A stretch of DNA of 64,000 nucleotides from Sphingobacterium sp. B16(2022) (GCF_012030425.1 NZ_JAAUVN010000002.1:930001-994000); one strand, 5' to 3'; positions 16,667-25,364 are shown, counted from the first letter of the stretch. Numbers and translations: made by a program. Notes: a model not told the origin generated them from the sequence alone.

Positions 16667-18322
16667 ATGATGCAGCATTCAGCTAAAAAAATACAGCGTA
16701 GTTCTCATATCATTAGCGTACTTGCTAAATATGGATTTCGCGATATCTTAAACAGACTCCCCTGGAATACCGGTAAAACTTCTTTAGAAATAGGTGTTGA
16801 TGTCGAGAATATTTCCGTTTACAGACGTATTCGAATGGCCTTGGAAGAGTTGGGGCCAGCATTTGTTAAGCTTGGGCAGTCTGCCTCTACACGCGAGGGT
16901 TTATTGCCACAAGAGCTTATTGAAGAATTGAAGTTTTTGGAAGATCGTGTTGATCCATTTAGCATTGATATCAAAAGTTATATTGAAGAGGAACTGGATA
17001 TTATTTTTGATGATCATTTCGCTTCTATTGATCCAGAACCTTTTGCCGCCGCTTCTATTTCCCAGGTTTATAAGGCGAAACTCATGGATGGAAAAGATGT
17101 TGTTGTTAAAGTTCGTAGGCCTCAAGTCGATGAGATTCTGAAAACGGATTTATCTTTAATGCGAGATATTGCCCGGATTTTGGTAGGCTATAGTGAACCT
17201 TTGCACAACCTTAATTTACCATTAATTGTTGACTCTTTTGCAACCACCTTGGTTCAGGAAATTTCGCTGTTAAATGAACGTCATAACATAGAGCGTTTCG
17301 CCAAAAACTTTAAGGGCAACAGCAAAATCAGTGTTCCTAAAGTTTATCCGAAAATAAGTTCTGATCGTATCCTGACAATGGAATTTATGGACGGTGTTAA
17401 AGTGACGGATAAGGAGAAGTTGCAGTCTATGGGGCTTGATTTAGAGGAGATTGTAGATAATGGCATCAATCTTTATTTAGAACAGGTGATCGTACATGGT
17501 TTCTTTCATGGCGATCCTCATCCTGGTAATTTACTTGTGCTTCCAAATGGTAAACTAGCTTTTATTGATTTTGGAAATATGGGTAAATTGTTAGGTATAG
17601 ACCGACAAAATTTAGAAGAGTTTATCCAGGCGGCAGTTTCTTCCAATGCGATGCATCTAGCTGATACGATAGAAGATGTGGCGGTTGTGAGTAATATTCC
17701 TGATCGTGCTAGATTTGAACGTTCTTTGTATGAGATTTTTGATCTGATTGATAACGTCTCATTGGGAGATATAAGTTTGGAGTCATTATTTGATAAATTA
17801 TGGACGATCATTGGGGATAACCGTCTTTATTTTCCTGAATATATCTATCAGCTTATTCGAGGCATATCATTAATGGAGGGAATTGGCAGACAACTCAATC
17901 CAAACTTGAATATTATGAAGAGTATAAGACCGTTTGCAAACCGTATTATGCGGGAGCGAATGGATCCAAAATATTTATTTGAAAAAGGGAAGAATAAGGC
18001 TTTTTCTTTTGCTCGTGATATTGAAAAACTTCCTGATGATCTTAGAGGCTTATTTAGGCAAATAAAGCTTGGAAATTTCACGCTTAATCACCACTTGATC
18101 AGTGCTAAGTCATTTACCCAGATCTTAAGAAAAGGCGTTAACCGTATTGTAATCGGAATTATGGTTTTGTCCTTGAATATGCTTGCAGGTATGGTTATTA
18201 TCGCGCATGTTGAGCCTAAATTTTTAGGAATTCCAGTTTGGGCATGGGTGTTTTTAGGAACTTCTTTTTCTTTATCGATTTATCTATTTATAGCTATGAT
18301 ACGTGCTAAAAATCGAGATTAG
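16667..18322 (+). CDS. ABC1/UbiB-family atypical kinase
   Basis: This 551-residue protein carries the KxGQ signature (FVKLGQSASTREGLLPQELIEELKFLEDRV, about residues 65-95), the A-rich nucleotide loop AAASISQVYKAKL with VVVKVRRP, HGFFHGDPHPGNLLVL and LAFIDFGNMG. Two transmembrane helices lie at the C-terminus (about 498-548). UbiB/AarF/Coq8 proteins are ATPases needed for isoprenoid quinone synthesis or lipid handling. As Bacteroidota make menaquinone rather than ubiquinone, the exact role here is uncertain. It precedes an SDR gene by 31 bp, so they may be cotranscribed. Confidence 0.88.
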   Translation: MMQHSAKKIQRSSHIISVLAKYGFRDILNRLPWNTGKTSLEIGVDVENISVYRRIRMALEELGPAFVKLGQSASTREGLLPQELIEELKFLEDRVDPFSIDIKSYIEEELDIIFDDHFASIDPEPFAAASISQVYKAKLMDGKDVVVKVRRPQVDEILKTDLSLMRDIARILVGYSEPLHNLNLPLIVDSFATTLVQEISLLNERHNIERFAKNFKGNSKISVPKVYPKISSDRILTMEFMDGVKVTDKEKLQSMGLDLEEIVDNGINLYLEQVIVHGFFHGDPHPGNLLVLPNGKLAFIDFGNMGKLLGIDRQNLEEFIQAAVSSNAMHLADTIEDVAVVSNIPDRARFERSLYEIFDLIDNVSLGDISLESLFDKLWTIIGDNRLYFPEYIYQLIRGISLMEGIGRQLNPNLNIMKSIRPFANRIMRERMDPKYLFEKGKNKAFSFARDIEKLPDDLRGLFRQIKLGNFTLNHHLISAKSFTQILRKGVNRIVIGIMVLSLNMLAGMVIIAHVEPKFLGIPVWAWVFLGTSFSLSIYLFIAMIRAKNRD

Positions 18323-18353
18323 TCAATAGAGGTTAGACATGATATAAAATAAT

Positions 18354-19142
18354 ATGATACAAATAAATTTAGAAAATAAGGAAGCATTGGTTGGTGCCAG
18401 TTCTGGTGGTATAGGTTGCGCAATAGCACAACAATTAGCCTTACATGGTGCATCTGTCACTTTAATGGCTAGAAATGAAGAGAAGCTGAAAATTGCACTT
18501 GCTACATTAGATAGGAGTAGAGGACAGCAGCACCGTTATCTTGTCGTAGATTTTAATGATTTTGAAGAATACCAACGTGTAATATCCCAGTATTTTACTC
18601 ATCATGTTGTTGATATATTGATTAATAATACCAATGGTCCGAAGGCCGGCACTATTGCAGATCAATCATTAGCAGACTATCAACGGGCATTTGACTTATT
18701 ATTTAAGACTCACTGTTATACGACAGATCTGGCATTACCTCATATGAAAAGTGCGGGTTATGGGCGTATCATTAATGTTTCTTCGTTAACTGTAAAAGAG
18801 CCAATGTCAAATTTGGTATTATCGAACACAGTGCGTACGGCATTAATGAGCTGGAGCAAATCATTAGCGAAAGATGTTGCCGTTCATAATATAACAGTTA
18901 ACAGTGTATTGACAGGTCTATTTGATACTGCGCGCATTCAATCATTGACACAGATGGATGCGGAGCGTCTAGATATACCGTATGAAGAGGCTTTGTCTTT
19001 GCGATTGAAGCAAGTTCCCATGAATAGATTGGGCAGACCCGAGGAGTACGGTTATCTTGTCGCCTTCATCTGTTCTGAGTATGCGAGCTACCTCACGGGA
19101 TCCAATATTCCACTTGACGGTGGCATGATGAATGGATTTTAA
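18354..19142 (+). CDS. SDR-fold oxidoreductase lacking the YxxxK catalytic pair
   Basis: This is a 262-residue short-chain dehydrogenase/reductase. The Rossmann motif is GASSGGIG (residues 14-21), followed by LINNTNGP and the strand IINVSS with Ser144. Counting 13 residues from that Ser, the expected Tyr is Ser157 and the expected Lys is Arg161 (LSNTVRTALMSWSKSLA). The cofactor site looks intact, and the C-terminal GRPEEYGYLVAFICSEYASYLTGSNIPLDGG is classic FabG-like. A subgroup of FabG-like proteins shares the LSN-x-x-R pattern. Enzymatic activity is therefore uncertain. It is 31 bp downstream of the UbiB-family gene. Confidence 0.82.
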   Translation: MIQINLENKEALVGASSGGIGCAIAQQLALHGASVTLMARNEEKLKIALATLDRSRGQQHRYLVVDFNDFEEYQRVISQYFTHHVVDILINNTNGPKAGTIADQSLADYQRAFDLLFKTHCYTTDLALPHMKSAGYGRIINVSSLTVKEPMSNLVLSNTVRTALMSWSKSLAKDVAVHNITVNSVLTGLFDTARIQSLTQMDAERLDIPYEEALSLRLKQVPMNRLGRPEEYGYLVAFICSEYASYLTGSNIPLDGGMMNGF

Positions 19143-19145
19143 AAT

Positions 19146-19177
19146 AAAAGCCCTTAAGTATTTACTTAAGGGCTTTT
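19146..19177. terminator. Bidirectional terminator between the SDR and yceI-type genes
   Basis: AAAAGCCCTTAAG (19146-19158) and CTTAAGGGCTTTT (19165-19177) form a perfect 13-bp stem with a 6-nt loop between two convergent genes. Confidence 0.85.
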
Positions 19178-19191
19178 ATCTGTTTATTTTC

Positions 19192-19782
19192 TTAATTCAG
19201 TACGATTTCTGTATTTACTGTGATAGCCACATCTGCTGCGACAGCTTCAACCCCTGATGGTAATTTATCATTATATTTCATTCCGAAATCAAAGCGATTA
19301 ATAGTAGTTTTCGCAGTGAAACCAGCCCGTGTCTTTCCCCAAGGATCAGTAATGATTCCTCCGTTCTGAGTAACGTCAAAAGTAACTTTCTTTGTCACAT
19401 CTCTGATTGTTAGATCGGCGATTAATACATATTTTCCTTTTTTACCCTGTTTAAAAGAAACAGATTTTAATTTCATTGTTGGATATTTCTCTGCATTGAA
19501 AAAGTCATCTGATTTTAAATGGCCGTCACGAGCATCTATTCGTGTGTCAATACTGTTGACATCAATCGTGAAATCTAATTTTGCATTATCAAAACTTTCT
19601 TTGTTCGGAGCATCAATGGATCCGGATACTTTCGTGAATTCACCATCGACAAAGCTTATCCCTAAGTGATTTACATCAAATCTTGCGTTTGTATGTGCAG
19701 GATCTGCACTCCATTTTACTTGTGCTAAGGCGCCATTGATCATTAAGACTGTGGCTGCTACAATTTTCAATAAATTATTCAT
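19192..19782 (-). CDS. YceI-family periplasmic lipid-binding protein
   Basis: This 196-residue protein has a signal peptide (cleavage near GALAQ). The YceI lipocalin-like barrel is plain: WSADPAHTNARFDVNHLGISFVDGEFTKVSGSID at the start, DFTIDVNSIDTRIDARDGHLKSDDFFNAEKYPTMKLKSVSF in the middle, and TRAGFTAKTTINRFDFGMKYND near the end. The family binds polyisoprenoid or amphiphilic ligands in the periplasm. It lies downstream of a Crp/Fnr-family gene on the same strand, but with its own promoter candidate at 19839-19868. Confidence 0.9.
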   Translation of the reverse strand: MNNLLKIVAATVLMINGALAQVKWSADPAHTNARFDVNHLGISFVDGEFTKVSGSIDAPNKESFDNAKLDFTIDVNSIDTRIDARDGHLKSDDFFNAEKYPTMKLKSVSFKQGKKGKYVLIADLTIRDVTKKVTFDVTQNGGIITDPWGKTRAGFTAKTTINRFDFGMKYNDKLPSGVEAVAADVAITVNTEIVLN

Positions 19783-19838
19783 AATCTTTCTTTTTATCTT
19801 TTTTAACAGTAATCTTGTTCAAAATGTTTGTCGATAAA

Positions 19839-19868
19839 CAAATAAATTGTTGTATTAACTTGTACAAA
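19839..19868 (-). promoter_or_regulatory. Candidate promoter of the YceI-family gene
   Basis: On the minus strand TTTG (19868-19865), 18 nt and TTTATTTG (19846-19839) are one base off the Bacteroidota consensus. It lies 57 nt before the start codon. Confidence 0.45.
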
Positions 19869-19917
19869 GATGACGAATAATGCTGTTTTAAAAATTGACC
19901 TACATCAATAAAATGTA

Positions 19918-20499
19918 CTATTTTTTTGGTTTTAGGATCTGCCTTTTTAATCGGCTTAAAAACTCTTGTGTAACTCCGATATAAGATGCGAGCTGCAAAT
20001 TAGATATTCTGGGGTATATTTTTGGATAACGTTTAATAAAATCCAGATAGCGCTCCTGCGCCGTAAATCCCAGAGCCGCAATGATGCGATGTTGTGATGC
20101 TACTTGAGCTCTTTGGGACATAATTCTGAATAGCCGTTCTACTTGAGTACAATTAGTGAAGAGTTTTTCTTTCTGTTCTCTCGAGATTATTAGTATTTCA
20201 GAATCTTCTAAAGCTTGAATATATAATTGAGCGGGTTCTTGATCATTGAAGCTGGCAATATCTGATATCCACCATTCTTCTATAGCGAAGTATAAAATAT
20301 GTTCTTCTCCATTTGGAGTCAAATAGAAAATTTTAAAACAGCCTTTCTTTACAAATCCTTCAAAATTGCATATTTCCCCTGCCCGCAGAATGAAGCTCTT
20401 TTTTTTTACATGTGTTTGGGTGTAACTAGACGTGATCTGTTCAAGTTGTTCTTCTGTAACGGCTATTCTTTTTTTTATGTAATCCTTGAAAATGTCCAT
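19918..20499 (-). CDS. Crp/Fnr-family transcriptional regulator
   Basis: This 193-residue regulator has a cyclic-nucleotide-binding-like beta-roll over residues 20-115 (KKKSFILRAGEICNFEGFVKKGCFKIFYLTPNGEEHILYF) and a long dimer helix. A C-terminal winged helix runs from about 150 (YPRISNLQLASYIGVTQEFLSRLKRQI). It has no Cys cluster for an Fe-S centre and not the cAMP-contacting residues, so the effector is unknown. Many Bacteroidota genomes carry several such stand-alone regulators next to the gene they control; the YceI-family gene 135 bp downstream is the obvious candidate target (inferred). Confidence 0.87.
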   Translation of the reverse strand: MDIFKDYIKKRIAVTEEQLEQITSSYTQTHVKKKSFILRAGEICNFEGFVKKGCFKIFYLTPNGEEHILYFAIEEWWISDIASFNDQEPAQLYIQALEDSEILIISREQKEKLFTNCTQVERLFRIMSQRAQVASQHRIIAALGFTAQERYLDFIKRYPKIYPRISNLQLASYIGVTQEFLSRLKRQILKPKK

Positions 20500-20523
20500 G
20501 AGATAATTAATTCTGAAATGATA

Positions 20524-21231
20524 TTAACTAGAGACTTTAATAAAAGAAATTTCTTCTAAAGTATCAGAAATCCCAAATACTTTGTATCCATGTTGATGTA
20601 AAGAGTTTAATAACTCTTTTGTTTTTTCAATTCCATTATCAAAAAATCTTTCGTGTATTTCTAATAAAATCTGGCGGATCTCGATGGATGAATTTAGAAT
20701 ACTTTCTATGACGCAATATTCTGAGCCTTCAATATCCATTTTTAGCACATCGATGTAGCTATGGTTGTTTTCAGATACAATATCTATAAGTGATTTCATT
20801 TGTACTTCTACCATATTATTCTCATCAACATTTTGATGGTTAATGATGGAGCCGGAGACATGCTCTTTGTTTTTTGGTAAATTGAAATGGGTTATTCTGG
20901 TTTCCTTGTCCAATCCGAACGGATGAAAATGAAATTTGGGAGATAGATCTGATCGTTGCGCTATCCATTCAATTGATTTCGGTGTTGGGTCATAGCCATG
21001 GACATGGCAATTGTGCTTTTGTATAATGGCATCATCAAAAGAAGTGTCTTGTCCTATTCCAAAAGAGTATACAATCGCATCGGGATGCAGCAGATCTGGA
21101 TTGACAAAAAATCCACCATAAGAATTTCCGTACCAAACATGTGGACATTTATGTTCGATCTTGAATGATGATATTTTTCCAGAAAGTATTTTATATTGCT
21201 TCTTCAACGTGTTGATTAGGCTTGGACTCAT
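20524..21231 (-). CDS. FkbM-family methyltransferase
   Basis: This is a 235-residue class I methyltransferase. SFGIGQDTSFDDAIIQKHNCHVHGYDPTPKSIEWI (about residues 55-90) holds the SAM-binding loop and acidic residue. VLKMDIEGSEYCVIESIL (about 165-183) is the FkbM hallmark D-I-E-G-x-E. FkbM enzymes O-methylate sugars or polyketides. No glycosyltransferase or polysaccharide cluster is nearby, so the substrate is unknown. It lies on the minus strand between the Crp/Fnr gene and a YiiX-like hydrolase with normal spacing and no overlap. Confidence 0.82.
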   Translation of the reverse strand: MSPSLINTLKKQYKILSGKISSFKIEHKCPHVWYGNSYGGFFVNPDLLHPDAIVYSFGIGQDTSFDDAIIQKHNCHVHGYDPTPKSIEWIAQRSDLSPKFHFHPFGLDKETRITHFNLPKNKEHVSGSIINHQNVDENNMVEVQMKSLIDIVSENNHSYIDVLKMDIEGSEYCVIESILNSSIEIRQILLEIHERFFDNGIEKTKELLNSLHQHGYKVFGISDTLEEISFIKVSS

Positions 21232-21294
21232 ATAATTTGTATGTTTGATGGTGGTCGTAAGTTACGATAAAAATTAATTTTAATGATATTCTAA

Positions 21295-21945
21295 TTAATT
21301 TAAGGGTGTTAGAAAACCGATTTTTGTTAATTTTTCTGACGCTGCCAATCCATTGGGATTGCAACCTAGTTTTCCTTCAGGAACTTCCAGTCCTTGTTTG
21401 TTATAAAAATCTTTCCAAAAGTTGTCTATTTCACCCGTAGCAGGATTGATGAAGGTCATGGGCTCTAAGGTAAAAATTTGAGATTTTCTAAAAGCTCTTT
21501 CGATAAAATCGGAACAATAGTAAGTGTTTTCATTTAAAATATAGCTCCAATTGTACGGTTTTCCCAGCATATTTTTTGCAGTTTTTATCGCTAGGGGTAT
21601 AGCTTTCTGATATTCTTTTTTTAGTCTGTAAACGACTAAATTGTTTTGATTATTTTTTTGAGAATCATAAAAATCTTTTAAGTTTTGACGTATGGATCCA
21701 TTTTTGGAACTTGCGTGTAAAACAAAAATAGAATCATGCTCAACTTCTAAGAGTCCAATGTGATCAAAAGAATTTTTTTTGTCACGTTGTGTCACACGGT
21801 TTATAGCTCCAGATAGATTTTCTTGTTCCGCCTCTACAAAGATAAGATCACCATTTTTAAGGTTTTTAGTTTCAACTTTTTGAGCAAAACAAAGTTGGGA
21901 TAAAAGTATAACTAGGATGCTGAAGAATATTCTTTGTGCTTTCAT
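21295..21945 (-). CDS. YiiX-like permuted papain-fold cysteine hydrolase, secreted
   Basis: This 216-residue protein has a signal peptide (cleavage near CFAQ). GDLIFVEAEQENLSGAINRVTQ starts the domain. FDHIGLLEV (His62) and TYYCSDFIERAF (Cys144) supply the His and Cys of the YiiX/YebB circularly permuted NlpC/P60 fold, in the order His before Cys. LGKPYNWSYILNENTYYCSDF is the usual helix around the Cys. These enzymes are thought to cleave amide or lipid-linked bonds at the cell envelope; the natural substrate is not known. Confidence 0.82.
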   Translation of the reverse strand: MKAQRIFFSILVILLSQLCFAQKVETKNLKNGDLIFVEAEQENLSGAINRVTQRDKKNSFDHIGLLEVEHDSIFVLHASSKNGSIRQNLKDFYDSQKNNQNNLVVYRLKKEYQKAIPLAIKTAKNMLGKPYNWSYILNENTYYCSDFIERAFRKSQIFTLEPMTFINPATGEIDNFWKDFYNKQGLEVPEGKLGCNPNGLAASEKLTKIGFLTPLN

Positions 21946-22019
21946 GGCATAAATTTACATGCAATTTGATGTAAATAGAATCATTAGCTAAAAATAATTA
22001 TGTAATGATAGAATGTTTG

Positions 22020-22027
22020 TATCTTTG
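22020..22027 (+). promoter_or_regulatory. Consensus -7 box that decides the downstream start
   Basis: TATCTTTG at 22020-22027 is an exact TAnnTTTG box. Transcription from it would start after the ATG at 22005, so that ATG cannot be used and a later one must be the start. No clear -33 box is present. Confidence 0.5.
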
Positions 22028-22031
22028 CAAG

Positions 22032-22523
22032 ATGGGAAAAATGTATAATGATGTGGTGGAATTATTGCCCGAATTGATTCATTGCTTCAATAATCATTTG
22101 ATGTTTGATAGCTTAGAGGAGGAAGATGTAATTTCATTTCTTCCAATCGAAGATGAAGAAGTTGCGAAAGAATTTGTAGCTCATACAAATAAGGTATTAT
22201 CCGACCACTTTGAAGTTGAGGATGGTGAATTATGTTATCCTGAAGACAGTTATTTGGATAAAATTGACAATCCTATTTTCTTTTGGAAGGATTATTTAGG
22301 ATGCTTTTTTAATTTTGAATTGGTTGAGGATTTGTTGGATAGAGAAGATATAAGAGGAACAAGTTTTGGAACTTACCGAATTACCCATATTGCCTTTATT
22401 AACGAAGTAAATAAACGGATCAAAAAAAGAAGATTAAATGGAATAAACCTTGAGTATCGTGTTATTCCAACTCCTTTGGACAGCAATAAACATTGGAATC
22501 GTACATACGATAAAGAATTTTAA
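22032..22523 (+). CDS. Acidic protein of unknown function
   Basis: This is a 163-residue protein, or 160 residues if translation starts at the ATG at 22041. I do not recognise it. It is strongly acidic in the first half (SLEEEDVISFLPIEDEEVAKEF, FEVEDGELCYPEDSYLDKI), basic near the end (NKRIKKRRLNG), and has no signal peptide or membrane segment. A TATCTTTG promoter box at 22020-22027 overlaps the longer version's first codons, so the mRNA would be leaderless or nearly so. Codon use looks like its neighbours. It is not in an obvious operon. Confidence 0.6.
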   Translation: MGKMYNDVVELLPELIHCFNNHLMFDSLEEEDVISFLPIEDEEVAKEFVAHTNKVLSDHFEVEDGELCYPEDSYLDKIDNPIFFWKDYLGCFFNFELVEDLLDREDIRGTSFGTYRITHIAFINEVNKRIKKRRLNGINLEYRVIPTPLDSNKHWNRTYDKEF

Positions 22524-22664
22524 TCAAATCATTATCTATCGTTTTAAACGTTCGCTAAGTACTGTTTTTTTAATGTTTTGTATTTAGTTTTTTGTAAATT
22601 GCCCTATTATTTTCTAAGCTATCAGAATAGCTAGCAGTATTCTTCTTGTTTAAATTCCGTTGAA

Positions 22665-22958
22665 ATGAAATATATTTTATTCGTACTTCCAGTCATGGTT
22701 TTCATGAGTTGTTCCAATGCGCAACAAGATAAGCCATTAGAGCAGTTAGATAAAAAGTCTGCTCGTGAAGTGGTTTTAGTGACCGAAGTGAAGGGTGATT
22801 CAGTCCTGCATATTACTAAACAGCATATCTGGTTTAATGGAGAGCAAATTGCTTCTCAAAGTGATACGATCATTACAGCAAAGAAAGTGAATACCTGGAG
22901 TGTTGGGGATTCTGCTCAAACACTTAGTGAAGTTCCTATTTACGTAACCGTACAGTAA
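22665..22958 (+). CDS. Small lipoprotein of unknown function in the ygiBC-like operon
   Basis: This 97-residue protein has a lipobox MSC (Cys16) after a hydrophobic N-terminus. The mature part (EVVLVTEVKGDSVLHITKQHIWFNGEQIASQSDTIITAKKVNT) looks like a small beta-rich domain. I do not know the family. It is 2 bp upstream of the YgiB-like gene, so the three genes form one operon. Confidence 0.65.
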   Translation: MKYILFVLPVMVFMSCSNAQQDKPLEQLDKKSAREVVLVTEVKGDSVLHITKQHIWFNGEQIASQSDTIITAKKVNTWSVGDSAQTLSEVPIYVTVQ

Positions 22959-22960
22959 TT

Positions 22961-23335
22961 ATGAGAAAAAAAACATCTTCAGCGATTAAATTAGTATTAA
23001 TTACTTCCGTTTTGGCCTCATGTGGAACTGCTCAGTCTCCTCCGGAGGATAAAAATAAACAGCGTGTTTTTATGCGTGCTGATTCTACTGCTCCTTATAC
23101 AGAAGTTACAAATGATTATAAGGATCAGCATCGTACGGGAGGAGGTATGGGGTCTTCTCTTTTGTGGTTTATGGCCTTTAGACATCTTGGGGGAGGAATG
23201 GGATATGCGAACAATAATCTAAATCCCAGTTCTGTTTCTGGTACTAATGCTAAAAAATCTGCTGCATATCAAGCAAAGCGAGGTGGTTTTGGCAATACTG
23301 CTGCTTCTTCCCACTCTTCTTCTGTCGGTTCATAA
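22961..23335 (+). CDS. YgiB-like lipoprotein
   Basis: This is a 124-residue lipoprotein (lipobox LASC, Cys21). After a polar linker comes a Gly-rich hydrophobic segment (GGGMGSSLLWFMAFRHLGGGMGYANN) and a Ser/Gly/Ala-rich tail with RGGFGNTAASSHSSSVGS. The same plan, including the RGGFG tail, is seen in E. coli YgiB (UPF0441). In E. coli ygiB is next to ygiC, a glutathionylspermidine-synthase-like gene, and the next gene here is exactly that type. It overlaps the next start by one base (TAATG). The YgiB link is by motif and synteny, not by alignment. Confidence 0.6.
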   Translation: MRKKTSSAIKLVLITSVLASCGTAQSPPEDKNKQRVFMRADSTAPYTEVTNDYKDQHRTGGGMGSSLLWFMAFRHLGGGMGYANNNLNPSSVSGTNAKKSAAYQAKRGGFGNTAASSHSSSVGS

Positions 23336-24477
23336 TGAAAATTAAACATCTTACGATTGATCCAAATTGGAAATCTAGATTAACGGCTATTGGATATGGT
23401 TATCATTCGGATCATGATGAACCTTACTGGATAGATAATTATTACTACGAAATCACTAGTAATGAAGCAGACACTATTTATCAAGCAACAGCTGAGGTTT
23501 GGGATATGTGTCTAAAAGCAGTTGAACATGTGATTGCAAATAAGCTTTACGCTTTATTTCATATTCCCGATCATATGGTACCTCATATCGAACAGTCGTG
23601 GGAAAGTGAATCTCCTTCAATTTATGGTCGTTTTGATTTTGCTTATGATAGCAGTAAAAGAAAATTAAAGTTACTGGAGTTTAATGCGGATACACCGACT
23701 TCTTTATTTGAGTGTGGCATTGTCCAGTGGTATTGGAAAAACCATTATTTTTCAGAATCAGTCGATCAGTTTAATAGCGTACATGAGCAATTGATCACTT
23801 CTTGGAAAGATATTAAACCTTATCTCAAAGGTGATATTTTGTATTTCACTTGTGCAAAGGAGACATTGGAGGATCTGACCAATGTAGAATATTTAAGAGA
23901 TACGGCCACACAAGCTGGCATCCAAACACAATTGATCTACATCGACGATATTGGTTGGAATGGAAATTCATTTATTGATTTAGAGGGTGACTCGATCCAA
24001 TCTATATTTAAATTGTATCCTTGGGAATGGATGGTACATGAGGAGTTTGGGCACCATATTCTCAATGATATCAATAAAACTCAATGGATAGAGCCTTCAT
24101 GGAAAATGATACTGTCTAACAAAGCTATTTTACCCATATTATGGGATTTGTTTCCGCATCATGATAACTTATTGCCAGCTTATTTTGAAGAGCAGAGAAC
24201 ACTTAGGAATTACATTAAAAAACCTATTCTATCCAGGGAGGGTGCTAATATCGCAATGTATTATGATAAGGAGCTCATTTATTCAACATCTGGTGCATAT
24301 GGACATGAAGGGTATATTTATCAAGAGCTGGCCACACTTCATAAAGAAGAATCGGGTTTTTCTATCATAGGCAGCTGGATTATTGGACAGGAACCGTGTG
24401 GTATAAGTTTTAGAGAATCGACTATGCCCATCACCACGGATAAGAGTCGATTTGTTCCGCATATCATTAAGCATTGA
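23335..24477 (+). CDS. Glutathionylspermidine synthase family protein (YgiC/YjfC-like)
   Basis: This 380-residue ATP-grasp protein matches the pre-ATP-grasp region of YgiC: MKIKHLTIDPNWKSRLTAIGYGYHSD and PYWIDNYYYEIT at the start. FDFAYDSSKRKLKLLEFNADTPTSLFECGIVQWYW (about residues 97-131) is the nucleotide/metal region. LSREGANIAMY and a C-terminal ESTMPITTDKSRFVPHII complete the family pattern. The fold forms amide bonds such as glutathionylspermidine; the substrate of YgiC-type members is unknown. It is translationally coupled to the YgiB-like lipoprotein gene. Confidence 0.85.
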   Translation: MKIKHLTIDPNWKSRLTAIGYGYHSDHDEPYWIDNYYYEITSNEADTIYQATAEVWDMCLKAVEHVIANKLYALFHIPDHMVPHIEQSWESESPSIYGRFDFAYDSSKRKLKLLEFNADTPTSLFECGIVQWYWKNHYFSESVDQFNSVHEQLITSWKDIKPYLKGDILYFTCAKETLEDLTNVEYLRDTATQAGIQTQLIYIDDIGWNGNSFIDLEGDSIQSIFKLYPWEWMVHEEFGHHILNDINKTQWIEPSWKMILSNKAILPILWDLFPHHDNLLPAYFEEQRTLRNYIKKPILSREGANIAMYYDKELIYSTSGAYGHEGYIYQELATLHKEESGFSIIGSWIIGQEPCGISFRESTMPITTDKSRFVPHIIKH

Positions 24478-24511
24478 TCAAAAATTGATGATCCTTTTTA
24501 TCCCAAATAGA

Positions 24512-24727
24512 CTATTTACTTTTTGGACATTCTAATTCCTGCTTTAAAGTCCGGAATATTTGTTCATATTCTTGGAACCGATGTTCTCTTATCGGCCGAA
24601 TGTACGGTTCAGTTTTAAAGTATAGCAACATGCATGGTGCAATTTGTTTGTACTTCGGTACATACTCATATGTAATGAATTCTCCATTAGCAATACGCTG
24701 TTTTATTTTATTATGATAAGGATACAT
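24512..24727 (-). CDS. Small conserved-looking protein of unknown function
   Basis: This is 71 residues, with no signal peptide or membrane segment. The composition (MYPYHNKIKQRIANGEFITYEYVPKYKQIAPCMLLYFKTEP, then RPIREHRFQEYEQIFRTL) is that of a real folded protein, with balanced charges and no low complexity. I cannot name a family. It is antisense-oriented to its neighbours and stands alone, with 134 bp to the DoxX gene. Confidence 0.5.
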   Translation of the reverse strand: MYPYHNKIKQRIANGEFITYEYVPKYKQIAPCMLLYFKTEPYIRPIREHRFQEYEQIFRTLKQELECPKSK

Positions 24728-24861
24728 CTATTTATATTAGCAATATATTAAAATTACTTTTTTTTATTAAAAACAGCTATTATTCTTTGTTGAAAATTAT
24801 ATAAAAACAAAACTAATTTAGGTTTGTTGTAGCTATAAATCAATAAGAAAGGAATAATATT

Positions 24862-25308
24862 ATGAACCTTATTCACAAAATTGAGCATTGGGGTGATACG
24901 CATCATCCGCAATGGATAGATTACCTACGGATTGCTGTAGGATTCTTAATTTTAATCAAAGGAATGAGCTTTGTTGGTGATCTAGATCGGGTTAGTTCTT
25001 TGGTGCAGCAAGTTAACTATACATTTTATATTTGGGGAGGGGTGCATTATATTGTTTTTGCCCAGATTGTCGGTGGGATGTTTATTATTTTTGGCTTCCA
25101 GACCAGGTTAGCTTGTCTAGTTCTTTTGCCGATCTTGTTTGGTGCTGTATTTTTTGTAAACTTAACGCATGGATTTAGTTTTCTTAATGGAGAATTATGG
25201 TTGTCCATTGTTGTTCTACTTTTGCTTATTTTATTTCTTGTTATGGGTTCGGGTAAATATTCATTAGATAATTTAATGAATAGACCTGGTTATGAGAGAA
25301 AGATTTAA
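24862..25308 (+). CDS. DoxX-family membrane protein
   Basis: This 148-residue protein has four predicted transmembrane helices (about residues 22-40, 53-75, 80-99 and 110-130). The DoxX/DoxD pattern is RIAVGFLILIKGMSFVGDL in helix 1 and ARLACLVLLPILFGAVFFVNLTHGF in the middle. Members associate with terminal oxidases or thiosulfate:quinone chemistry, but many bacterial copies have no assigned role. It is monocistronic and ends in a bidirectional terminator. Confidence 0.82.
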   Translation: MNLIHKIEHWGDTHHPQWIDYLRIAVGFLILIKGMSFVGDLDRVSSLVQQVNYTFYIWGGVHYIVFAQIVGGMFIIFGFQTRLACLVLLPILFGAVFFVNLTHGFSFLNGELWLSIVVLLLLILFLVMGSGKYSLDNLMNRPGYERKI

Positions 25309-25326
25309 TATTGATTATATCAATTC

Positions 25327-25364
25327 AAAAAAAACCTCCTGCAATTCATGCAAGAGGTTTTTTT
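25327..25364. terminator. Bidirectional terminator between doxX-type gene and purL
   Basis: AAAACCTC (to 25338) pairs with GAGGTTTT (from 25354), with inner TGCA/TGCA pairing and A and T runs outside. It serves both convergent genes. Confidence 0.8.

Noticed and set aside
22005..22031. Start codon at 22005 for the acidic protein
   Set aside because: An exact -7 box at 22020-22027 would put transcription start downstream of it.
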